A program made the translations under genes and the position numbers. A stretch of DNA of 6,760 nucleotides. It comes from VFMC01 sp037130535. GTDB lineage: Bacteria > Actinomycetota > Acidimicrobiia > Acidimicrobiales > Ilumatobacteraceae. Shown here piece by piece: positions 1 to 5,748 of the stretch (position 1 is the stretch's first letter; each line of letters begins with the position of its first letter). Below the pieces are notes generated by a model. That model was not told the DNA's origin. It made no database searches and was given only the letters and a program-made list of their open reading frames with translations. The stretch covers positions 1-6,760 of the forward strand of contig JBAXSU010000181.1 in the NCBI GenBank assembly GCA_037130535.1, written 5' to 3'.

Positions 1-870
1 ATGGGTGAAGGCCTCGAAGGTGTTCTTCACCGCTGTCCAGCCGAAACTGGTGCCTTCGTCCCAGGCCTCGGTCTGCACCCGGAACCAGGCCCACTCACCG
101 GTGCGCTGATGGAGGTACGACTGGAAGGCGACGAAGCCGAGAGGGGCGAGCAGCGGTGCGATCAGCGAACGCCACTCGCGCCGCTCGCGGATAGCAAGCA
201 GCGCGGCGACGGCACATGCTGCAGCGAGGGCGAGCCCATTGGGCCGTGTTGCCGTGCCGATGGCGGCGAGGACACCGGCCGCTGCCCAGTGTCGATGGTG
301 CAGACACAACAGGCAGCCTGCGGCGACTGCCAGCAGCGTTGCCTCGGAGTAGGTGAAGCTGAGCACGAAGCTGCCGGGGAAGAAGATCATCAGCAGCATG
401 GTGCGGTAGGCGACGCGTTCGCCGAACACGGTCTTCGCCAGCAGGCCGATGAGCCAGATCGCGAGTGCGCCGAGGATCGTGTTGACGAACAGACCTGCGA
501 ACACGTCGCCGCCGGGCAGGATGACGTCGGCGCCGCGCACGACGAGCGGATAGACGGGGAAGAATGCGGCCCGCGCCTGGGGCATCTCGTAGGTGATCGT
601 CGTGGGGATCTCCGTGGGATACCAGTCACGGATGATCCGGTAGTACCAAGCGCCGTCCCACGAGGTGAGCACTTGGAGGATCTGGCCGACGGCATTCTTG
701 GGGCGGGGCAGGCCGGCCCGGTTGGCCTCGGCTACCTCCTGCGCAGCGACGATTGCGGCGCCTGCTACGACGCAGAGCCGGGACAGCACGAAGGCGATGC
801 CGGTTCGGCGCAACATCGAGGCCCATTGGGACTCGTCGGTATGGGTTGATGGGGCTGCGCGGGCGGTCAT
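1..870 (-). CDS. PIG-V-like (GT76-type) integral membrane mannosyltransferase, 3' end cut by window edge
   Basis: The reverse strand is open from the ATG at 870 to the left edge (290 codons, no stop), so the C-terminal part is missing. The protein is a polytopic membrane enzyme with hydrophobic segments near residues 23-43, 123-145, 155-173, 176-190, 196-226 and 236-250. Between the first two is a loop carrying WDGAWYYRIIRDWYP (71-85), then AAFFPVYPLVVR (101-112). Later come FTYSEATLL (172-180) and ATRPNG (207-212). This order (WD-x-x-[WF]-Y, FFP-x-YPL, YSE, TR-x-NG) is what I know from the PIG-V family, which uses dolichyl- or polyprenyl-phosphate-mannose in eukaryotic GPI synthesis. In bacteria the acceptor is unknown; a cell-envelope glycolipid is an inference. 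The start is the first ATG after an in-frame TGA at 901-903. It has no clear Shine-Dalgarno, though a TAGCGT hexamer lies 10 bases upstream. The gene lies 30 bases after the glycosylase gene and may be cotranscribed with it. Confidence 0.8.
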   Translation of the reverse strand, partial: MTARAAPSTHTDESQWASMLRRTGIAFVLSRLCVVAGAAIVAAQEVAEANRAGLPRPKNAVGQILQVLTSWDGAWYYRIIRDWYPTEIPTTITYEMPQARAAFFPVYPLVVRGADVILPGGDVFAGLFVNTILGALAIWLIGLLAKTVFGERVAYRTMLLMIFFPGSFVLSFTYSEATLLAVAAGCLLCLHHRHWAAAGVLAAIGTATRPNGLALAAACAVAALLAIRERREWRSLIAPLLAPLGFVAFQSYLHQRTGEWAWFRVQTEAWDEGTSFGWTAVKNTFEAFTH

Positions 871-900
871 CGGCGCAGCGACGCTAACACGAGGTTGCGG

Positions 901-1788
901 TCACCACCGGGCCATCGGCAGCACCCGTTTGCGAGGTCCGAACTTCGGCGCGCCGTGTCCGTCGAGTTGCAGCAGGCGCACCACCCGGCCGCGTTGACCG
1001 CGGTAGGGGGCGAGCAGTTCGAGCATGCGTTCGTCGGTGGCCCGGGCCTCGCCGGCGAGCGCGTAGGCGACGGTGTTCTTGAGGTGGAAATCGCCCACGG
1101 CGACCGCATCGGGCTCGCCGAGCGACAGGCCGAGCACCACCCCGATGGTCCATTCGCCCACCCCGCGTAGCAGCACCATCTTCTCTGCAGCGACGGTGCT
1201 GCCCAGCGCCGTCCAGCGCCACAACGAGTCGGCGTGGCGGGCGACGGTGATGAGCGGTTCGGCCCGTTTGCGCTCGATGCCGAGTGGGTGGAACCACCAA
1301 CTCGGTGTGGCGGCCAAACGCTGGGGGTGGGGTGGCAGCAGCAGCCCGGCAAAGGGCCCCGGTGCGGGTTCGCCCAGGCGCTCGCACAGGCGCCGCCACT
1401 GGGTGACGGCCTCGCCAGCGGTGATGCGCTGCGCCAAGATGGTGGGGAGCAGGTCGTGGTACAGGCTGCCGCTGGCGCCGAGGCGCAGATGCGGATGGTT
1501 GCGCTGGGCGGCGAGGATGGCGGGATGGGCGTCGACGAAGCGGTGCGGGCTGTCGGTTGCCCCGACGAGTGCGTCGACCCCGGCGAGCAGGAAGTCGGCA
1601 CCGGGGCCCCAGGCACGGGCCTCGATCGACCCGGTGTGCCAGCGTAGTTGCAGGGTGCCCGGGCCCTGCGGGGTGAGCGTGGCGCGGACGAACTCGCCCG
1701 GGGCGAGCCGGGTGGTGGGGTCGTGGCGGCCCTGGCGCAGGGGCGCGAGGGTGACGCCGGGGGAGAGGGCACTGGCGAGCACGACCAT
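901..1788 (-). CDS. AlkA-type DNA-3-methyladenine glycosylase family protein (HhH-GPD)
   Basis: This 295-residue protein of the HhH-GPD base-excision repair superfamily would excise alkylated bases from DNA, leaving abasic sites. The N-terminal part (about 1-100) looks like the beta domain of this branch (APLRQGRHDPTTR at 15-27). The helical glycosylase domain begins near 105 with SLYHDLLPTILAQRI (108-122). The helix-hairpin-helix is LLRGVGEWT (206-214), matching the L-x-x-[FL]-PGIG-x-WT pattern of E. coli AlkA. The catalytic Asp is D233 in VGDFHLKN, aligned with AlkA Asp238. The C-terminus ends with KFGPRKRVLPMARW. The length is close to AlkA (282 residues). The ATG at 1788 is preferred because the N-terminal sequence is family-like from the start; no Shine-Dalgarno is present, but a TACGGT -10-like hexamer 6 bases upstream suggests a leaderless transcript. 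No AraC/Ada-type regulatory domain is fused. Whether it acts on 3-methyladenine specifically cannot be told from sequence. Confidence 0.87.
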   Translation of the reverse strand: MVVLASALSPGVTLAPLRQGRHDPTTRLAPGEFVRATLTPQGPGTLQLRWHTGSIEARAWGPGADFLLAGVDALVGATDSPHRFVDAHPAILAAQRNHPHLRLGASGSLYHDLLPTILAQRITAGEAVTQWRRLCERLGEPAPGPFAGLLLPPHPQRLAATPSWWFHPLGIERKRAEPLITVARHADSLWRWTALGSTVAAEKMVLLRGVGEWTIGVVLGLSLGEPDAVAVGDFHLKNTVAYALAGEARATDERMLELLAPYRGQRGRVVRLLQLDGHGAPKFGPRKRVLPMARW

Positions 1789-1794
1789 GGAGCG

Positions 1795-1800
1795 ACCGTA
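1795..1800 (-). promoter_or_regulatory. Candidate -10 element of a leaderless promoter for the DNA glycosylase
   Basis: Read on the minus strand, TACGGT fits the TANNNT -10 consensus common in actinobacteria. It ends 6 bases before the ATG at 1788, so transcription would be expected to begin at or next to the start codon. The gene has no Shine-Dalgarno, which agrees with a leaderless mRNA. No good -35 hexamer is visible about 17 bases further upstream. A six-base match arises easily by chance, so this is tentative. Confidence 0.35.
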
Positions 1801-1844
1801 GCAAGGGGGTCTCGCATCGTTCGCGGACCGCAGTGTGCGTCAGC

Positions 1845-2669
1845 ATGTTCACCATGACCGAACCGTCGCCCACCGTTGAACGCAGTGAACCCCAGCCCGG
1901 CATCGCCCTGCTCACGCTGAACCGCCCCGAGCGGCTGAACGCGATGACCAGCCACCTGGTGCAGAGCCTGCACGAGCACCTCCGCGCCATCGCAGTCGAT
2001 TCGACCGTGCGTGTGGTGGTGCTCACCGGCGCTGGGCGCGGGTTCTGCGCCGGCCTCGACCTGGGCGGTTACGGCCAGGCACCGCACACCGAGGGTATGG
2101 GCCGCACCCAGGCCGGGTTCGCGGTGCAGAAGCACATCTCGTCGCTCATCCCCACGCTGCGCTCGCTGCCCCAGCCGGTCATCGCCGCGGTGAACGGAGC
2201 AGCTGCCGGGGGTGGGTTCGCCCTCGTGCTCGGCAGCGACATCCGTATCGCGTCGCGTTCGGCGAAGTTCAATGCAGCATTCATCCGCATCGGCCTGTCG
2301 GCGTGCGACATCGGCACCTCGTGGCTGCTGCCCCGGCTGGTGGGCGCCTCGCGGGCGCAGGAACTGATGCTCACCGGCCGGGTGTTCGACGCCGATGAGG
2401 CCTACCGCATCGGGCTGGTGGTCGACCTCGTCGACGACGATGCACTGCTCGCAGTGGCCCTTGCCAAGGCCGAGCAGATCATGCTCAACGCCCCGTTCGG
2501 GGTGTCCCTCACCAAGGAGGGGATGTGGTCGGCGCTCGAGATCCCGGGAATGCAGGCGGCGATCGACCTCGAGAACCGCCAGCAGATCATGGCCTCGGCC
2601 ACCGCCGACCATCGCGAAGCGATGACGGCCTTCGTCGAACGTCGCCCACCGAACTTCACCAACTCCTGA
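1845..2669 (+). CDS. Enoyl-CoA hydratase/isomerase (crotonase) family protein with non-canonical active site
   Basis: The 274-residue protein belongs to the crotonase superfamily, which acts on acyl-CoA thioesters in the cytoplasm. Numbering from the ATG at 1845: LTLNRPERLNAM (23-34) is the typical N-terminal strand. FCAGLDL (67-73) and NGAAAGGGFAL (117-127) supply the two oxyanion-hole segments. LPRLVGASRAQELMLTGRVFDADEA (162-186) is the usual region downstream, and the C-terminal helices end in ERRPPNF. Aligned to rat mitochondrial hydratase, the Glu164 equivalent is kept (E173, in AQELML). The Glu144 position is Phe146 (FNAAFIRIG), and D155 lies in SACDIGTSW, near the Asp used by dienoyl-CoA isomerase. 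Simple hydratase activity is therefore uncertain; isomerase or another crotonase reaction is possible. Possible starts are GTG 1833, ATG 1845 and ATG 1854; none has a Shine-Dalgarno, and the family-like sequence begins only after the last. The gene is divergent from the glycosylase and convergent with the transporter operon, so it appears to be monocistronic. Confidence 0.88.
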   Translation: MFTMTEPSPTVERSEPQPGIALLTLNRPERLNAMTSHLVQSLHEHLRAIAVDSTVRVVVLTGAGRGFCAGLDLGGYGQAPHTEGMGRTQAGFAVQKHISSLIPTLRSLPQPVIAAVNGAAAGGGFALVLGSDIRIASRSAKFNAAFIRIGLSACDIGTSWLLPRLVGASRAQELMLTGRVFDADEAYRIGLVVDLVDDDALLAVALAKAEQIMLNAPFGVSLTKEGMWSALEIPGMQAAIDLENRQQIMASATADHREAMTAFVERRPPNFTNS

Positions 2670-2700
2670 GCGCCCCACGAGCGGGGGCGGGGGCGTCAGG
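2665..2700. terminator. Candidate bidirectional terminator hairpin spanning both convergent stop codons
   Basis: The left arm CCTGAGCGCCCC (2665-2676) pairs with the right arm GGGGCGTCAGG (2690-2700). This gives 11 consecutive Watson-Crick pairs, with one bulged G at 2670 and a 13-base loop (2677-2689). The left arm contains the TGA stop of the crotonase gene (2667-2669). The right arm contains the complement of the TGA stop of the oligopeptide ATPase gene (2696-2698), so the two stops pair with each other. No T-run follows on either strand, so it is not a classical intrinsic terminator, but GC-rich hairpins without a U-tract are common at actinobacterial gene ends. An alternative pairing of 2671-2676 with 2684-2689 is shorter. 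Confidence 0.6.
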
Positions 2701-3715
2701 CGGTGGCGCGGACGGTGACGGGTACTTCGGCGGGGAAGTGACAGGCGACGAAGTGGCCGGGCGCCATCTCGCGCAGTTGCGGTTCGTCCATCCGGCAGAT
2801 GTCTTGAGCAGCCGGGCAGCGGGTGTTGAACCGGCAGCCGGGCGGTGGCGCCACGGGCGAGGGGATCTCGCCTTCGATGGCGGTCTTGTGCACGGCCACC
2901 TCGGGGTCGGGCACCGGAATCGAATCGAGCAGCACTCGGGTGTAGTGGTGCATCGGGTGGTGGTACAGATCGTCGGACTGGGCCACCTCGCAGAGCTTGC
3001 CGAGGTACATCACCGCAACGCGGTCGCTGATGTTCTTCACCACGGCCAGGTCGTGGGCGATGAAGATGAGCGTGAGGCCGTAGGTCTTCTTCAGGTCTTC
3101 GAGCAGGTTCAGCACCTGGGCCTGCACGCTGACGTCGAGGGCGCTGACCGGTTCGTCGCAGATGATGAGCGACGGGTCGAGCACCAGCGAACGAGCGATC
3201 GAGATGCGCTGACACTGGCCGCCCGAGAACTGGTGCGCCTGGCTCTCGGCGGCCCGTACCGGGTCGATGCCCACCTGCTCGAGGATGGCATCGACCTTCT
3301 TGGCCCGTTCGGCGGCGCTGCCGCGCTTCCAGATGTTGAGCGGCTCCATGACGACTTGGCGCACCTTGCGGCGCGGGTTGAGCGACGAGACGGGATCTTG
3401 GAAGATCATCTGCATCCGCGTGCGGGCCTCGCGCATCGAATCGCCCGACAGCACTGTCAACTCGTTGCCCTCGAAACGCACCGACCCGCTGGTGGGGCGG
3501 GGAAGTTGCATGATCGCCCGGCCGGTGGTGCTCTTGCCGCAGCCCGACTCGCCGACGAGGCCGAGGGTCTCGCCGCGGATGACGTCGAAGCTGATGCCGC
3601 TGACGGCATTCACCTTCAGGCCGGTGCGACCGACCGGGAACTCGACGACGAGGTTCTCGACGCGCAGCAGCACGTCGTCGCTGTCGCGCAGATGCGCAGT
3701 GCCGGTGCCGGCCAT
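2696..3715 (-). CDS. Oligopeptide/dipeptide ABC transporter ATP-binding protein, OppF/DppF type
   Basis: This 339-residue ATPase is one of the two energising subunits of the peptide-type (Opp/Dpp/nickel family) importer and would bind the inner face of the permeases. The motifs run in order: Walker A GESGCGKST (55-63, Lys61), Q-loop IFQDPVSSLNP (104-114), signature FSGGQCQR (163-170), Walker B LIICDEP (183-189, Glu188) and the switch His221 in IAHDL. The signature has Cys168 where Arg or Gln is usual. The C-terminal extension (from about 240) is the oligopeptide-transporter type, with PPGCRFNTRCPAAQDIC and a fourth Cys (C294, C300, C307, C325). In some DppD proteins this Cys set binds a [4Fe-4S] cluster; binding here is inferred. 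The start ATG lies one base after the stop of the preceding ATPase gene and has an AGGAGG site 8 bases upstream. It is the last gene of the operon. Substrate class (peptide, nickel or other) cannot be decided from the ATPase. Confidence 0.93.
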   Translation of the reverse strand: MAGTGTAHLRDSDDVLLRVENLVVEFPVGRTGLKVNAVSGISFDVIRGETLGLVGESGCGKSTTGRAIMQLPRPTSGSVRFEGNELTVLSGDSMREARTRMQMIFQDPVSSLNPRRKVRQVVMEPLNIWKRGSAAERAKKVDAILEQVGIDPVRAAESQAHQFSGGQCQRISIARSLVLDPSLIICDEPVSALDVSVQAQVLNLLEDLKKTYGLTLIFIAHDLAVVKNISDRVAVMYLGKLCEVAQSDDLYHHPMHHYTRVLLDSIPVPDPEVAVHKTAIEGEIPSPVAPPPGCRFNTRCPAAQDICRMDEPQLREMAPGHFVACHFPAEVPVTVRATA

Positions 3716-3716
3716 G

Positions 3717-4802
3717 TCAGTTGCCTCCTGCGGCTGCGCCCACCGTGACCGGTGCGGCGGCGAGTCGTTCCTTGGCTGCCAGGTTCTCGGGGCTGCCCAC
3801 TGGAAACCAGCACGCGTACAGGTGTGTGGGGTCGTCGGCGGCGGCAGTGAGCGGTGGCTCTTCGTTCTCGCACTGAGTTGCGGCGTAGGGGCAGCGCGGG
3901 GCGAAGCGGCAGCCCTTGGGCGGGTTGACCAGATCGGGCGGTCGGCCCGGGATGGCGTGCAGGCGGGTGTGGCTCGGGTCCTCGAGCTTGGGGATGCTCT
4001 GCAGCAGCGCTTCGGTGTAGGGCATCATCATGTGCGAGAAGAGCCGCTTGGTACCGGCCTTTTCGACGAGCTTGCCGCCGTACATCACGGCGATCTCGTC
4101 GGTGTGACCGGCCACCACACCGAGGTCGTGGGTGACCAGCACCAGGCTCATGTTGCGCTCGCGGCGCTGTTCGCCGAGCAGATCGAGGATCTGGGCCTGC
4201 ACGGTGACGTCGAGGGCCGTGGTGGGCTCGTCGGCGAACAACGCGGTGGGCCCGCACGCCAAGGCGATGGCGATCATCACGCGTTGGCGCATACCGCCCG
4301 ACATCTCGTGCGGGTACTGCTGCAGGCGGCGCTTGGCCTCGGGGATGCGCACATCGGTGAGCAACTTCTCGGCGGTGGCCCAGGCGTTCTGCTTGGTCAT
4401 GCCGAGGTGGATCTGCAGGGGCTCGGCGATCTGCTTGCCGATCTTCATCACCGGGTTCAGCGAGGTCATGGGATCTTGGAAGATCATCGCCATTTCCTTG
4501 CCCCACACGCTGCGCATCTCGTTGCGTCCGAGGTTGCCGATCTCGCGGCCTTCGAAGCGCACGCTCCCGCCGCGTACGGTGCCGCGTGGCGGCAGCAGGC
4601 CCATGATCGAGCGCGACAGAATGGTCTTGCCCGAGCCGCTCTCGCCGACGATGCCGAGCGCTTTGCCGCGGTCGAGTTGGAAGCTCACCCCGTCGACGGC
4701 ACGCACGAGGCCGCGGTCGGTCTGGAAGTGGGTGGAGACGTCGGTGAGTTCGAGCAGTGGGCCATCGATGTCGCGGCTCGACGCCTGGATGAGGTCGCTC
4801 AT
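3717..4802 (-). CDS. Oligopeptide/dipeptide ABC transporter ATP-binding protein, OppD/DppD type
   Basis: This 361-residue protein is the second ATPase and probable heterodimer partner of the OppF-type subunit. Motifs are Walker A GESGSGKT (53-60, Lys59), Q-loop MIFQDPMTSLNP (106-117), signature MSGGMRQR (167-174), Walker B LFADEP (188-193, Glu192) and switch His225 in VTHDL. The MSGGMRQR signature is characteristic of the OppD side. The C-terminal extension carries C298, C304, C311 and C331 (GCRFAPRCPYAATQC plus a distal Cys), the same arrangement as its partner. The frame stays open up to an ATG at 4910, but the start at 4802 is chosen because the sequence becomes family-like there and because it gives a 4-base ATGA overlap with the stop of the preceding permease gene, a sign of translational coupling. 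Only a weak AGGCGGG site precedes it. Both ATPases have complete catalytic motifs, so both sites should be active. Confidence 0.93.
   Translation of the reverse strand: MSDLIQASSRDIDGPLLELTDVSTHFQTDRGLVRAVDGVSFQLDRGKALGIVGESGSGKTILSRSIMGLLPPRGTVRGGSVRFEGREIGNLGRNEMRSVWGKEMAMIFQDPMTSLNPVMKIGKQIAEPLQIHLGMTKQNAWATAEKLLTDVRIPEAKRRLQQYPHEMSGGMRQRVMIAIALACGPTALFADEPTTALDVTVQAQILDLLGEQRRERNMSLVLVTHDLGVVAGHTDEIAVMYGGKLVEKAGTKRLFSHMMMPYTEALLQSIPKLEDPSHTRLHAIPGRPPDLVNPPKGCRFAPRCPYAATQCENEEPPLTAAADDPTHLYACWFPVGSPENLAAKERLAAAPVTVGAAAGGN
3724..3729 (-). promoter_or_regulatory. Shine-Dalgarno site (AGGAGG) for the OppF-type ATPase gene
   Basis: On the minus strand a perfect AGGAGG lies inside the last codons of the OppD-type gene, 8 bases before the ATG at 3715. 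It fixes the start of the OppF-type gene, which would otherwise depend only on similarity, and shows that this gene can be initiated on its own despite the 1-base gap to the preceding stop. Confidence 0.75.
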
Positions 4803-5737
4803 ACGCCCGCCTGTCGGATGTCGAAGCGCCGACTCAGTCGGTCGCCGATGATGTTGAACGAGAGCACCGTGAGGAACAGCATCAGACACGGGAAGATGGT
4901 GGCCCACCACGCGTCGTAGAGCTTGTTGCGGTTCTCTTGGATGAGGGTGCCCCAGGTGGGTGTTCCGATCTCGAGGCCGAGGCCGAGGAAGGCGAGCGCT
5001 CCTTCAGAGGCGATGAGGATGCTGAGCGCCGTGAACGCCACGGTGAGCATCGCCGGAATGAGACTGGGCAGGATCTCGCGGAACATCACGCGGCTGGGCT
5101 TGGCGCCCAGGCTGCGGGCAGCGAGCACGAACTCGCGCTCGCGCAGGGCCATCGTCTGGGCGCGAACGATGCGGGCCAGTGGTGCGGTGGCGAGGATGCT
5201 GAGCGTCAGCACGATCTGCCACTGACGGCTCAACCAGTTCAGCCACTGGTTGGTCTCCTTGATGTCGTCGAGCCGGTTCACCAGCAAGATGGCCAGCAGC
5301 AGCGCCGGAATGGCGAGCAGGCAGTCGATGATGATCGACACCACGCGGTCGACCCACCCGCGGTAGTAGCCGGCGACGACACCGAGGAAACCCCCGGTGA
5401 CCATGCCGATGACCGTGGCGTAGACACCGATCTGCAGGGTGTACTTGGCGCCGTAGATGCAGCGGGCGAACACGTCGCGGCTCAATTTCTCGGTGCCGAA
5501 CCAGGCCTCCCAGCCGGGGCCGATGCCGTAGCGGGCGCCGCCGGGAATCTTGTCGTCGGGGTACGGGATGAAGGGGAGGTAGTCGGCGAAGAAGGCGAGG
5601 AACGTGAGGGTGACGAGGAAGGTGACGGCGAAGATCATCCCGAACGTCGGGCGCTTTCGCTTCTTCTTCGGTGCTGCAGCCGCCGGTTCGGGGGCGGCAG
5701 GCGCTGGTGCCTCGGCAGGGGTGAGGGTGGCGGTCAT
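4799..5737 (-). CDS. Oligopeptide/dipeptide ABC transporter permease, OppC/DppC type
   Basis: This 312-residue permease is one half of the transmembrane channel. It starts with an Ala/Pro-rich cytoplasmic tail and a basic patch KKKRKRP (24-30), then a first membrane segment near 32-52. The extracytoplasmic stretch leads into FGTEKLSRDVFARCIYGAKY (80-99), the family's GTD-x-x-GRDVFSR-x-x-YGAR motif with Ser86 in place of the usual Gly. Further membrane segments lie near 102-123, 134-153, 175-192, 225-245 and 277-297. The EAA-type loop that contacts the ATPase is EFVLAARSLGAKPSRVMFRE (202-221), followed by ILPSLI. FLGLGLEIGTPTWGTLI (250-266) and the end NIIGDRLSRRFD (295-306) are typical of the OppC branch. 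The start ATG has an AGGAG 6 bases upstream. The gene begins 10 bases after the OppB-type gene and overlaps the OppD-type gene by 4 bases. Confidence 0.93.
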   Translation of the reverse strand: MTATLTPAEAPAPAAPEPAAAAPKKKRKRPTFGMIFAVTFLVTLTFLAFFADYLPFIPYPDDKIPGGARYGIGPGWEAWFGTEKLSRDVFARCIYGAKYTLQIGVYATVIGMVTGGFLGVVAGYYRGWVDRVVSIIIDCLLAIPALLLAILLVNRLDDIKETNQWLNWLSRQWQIVLTLSILATAPLARIVRAQTMALREREFVLAARSLGAKPSRVMFREILPSLIPAMLTVAFTALSILIASEGALAFLGLGLEIGTPTWGTLIQENRNKLYDAWWATIFPCLMLFLTVLSFNIIGDRLSRRFDIRQAGV

Positions 5738-5743
5738 GTTCGT

Positions 5744-5748
5744 CTCCT
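5744..5748 (-). promoter_or_regulatory. Shine-Dalgarno site (AGGAG) for the OppC-type permease gene
   Basis: On the minus strand AGGAG lies 6 bases before the ATG at 5737. Its first base is the last base of the upstream gene's TGA stop, so termination of the OppB-type gene and initiation of the OppC-type gene occur within one ribosome footprint. This supports the chosen start and suggests coupled translation. Confidence 0.7.

Noticed and set aside
1..849. Open plus-strand frame over the left end
   Set aside because: It is antisense to the PIG-V-like gene, rich in Gly, Glu, Asp and Arg with no recognisable domain, while the opposite strand gives clear membrane segments and family motifs. Such antisense frames are common in high-GC DNA.
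2681..2695. G-rich stretch as a possible G-quadruplex
   Set aside because: There are only two runs of five G within 13 bases; four tracts are needed for an intramolecular quadruplex, and the bases are better explained by the loop and right arm of the hairpin.
867..3215. Very long minus-strand frame of 782 codons
   Set aside because: It crosses the glycosylase gene, the antisense of the crotonase gene, the convergent stop region and part of the OppF-type gene, always out of frame with them. Its composition is Arg/Pro/Ser/Ala-rich and low in complexity, so it is an artefact of high GC content.
2525..3748. Plus-strand frame of 407 codons from inside the crotonase gene across the OppF-type gene
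   Set aside because: It begins out of frame within the crotonase gene and is antisense to the ATPase. The protein is His/Asp/Gly/Ala-rich with no motif.
4803..4910. N-terminal extension of the OppD-type ATPase to an ATG at 4910
   Set aside because: It would overlap the permease gene by more than 100 bases, and the added 36 residues do not resemble the family. The ATG at 4802 gives a standard ATGA overlap.
3267..4919. Plus-strand frame of 550 codons antisense to both ATPase genes
   Set aside because: The minus strand carries complete ABC ATPase motifs in two genes here. The plus-strand translation shows no domain and changes character along its length, as a shadow frame does.
5670..5732. GC-rich, repeat-like segment encoding the Ala/Pro-rich tail of the OppC-type permease
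   Set aside because: It is compositional low complexity in the N-terminal tail, with no exact tandem unit; such tails are common in actinobacterial OppC proteins.
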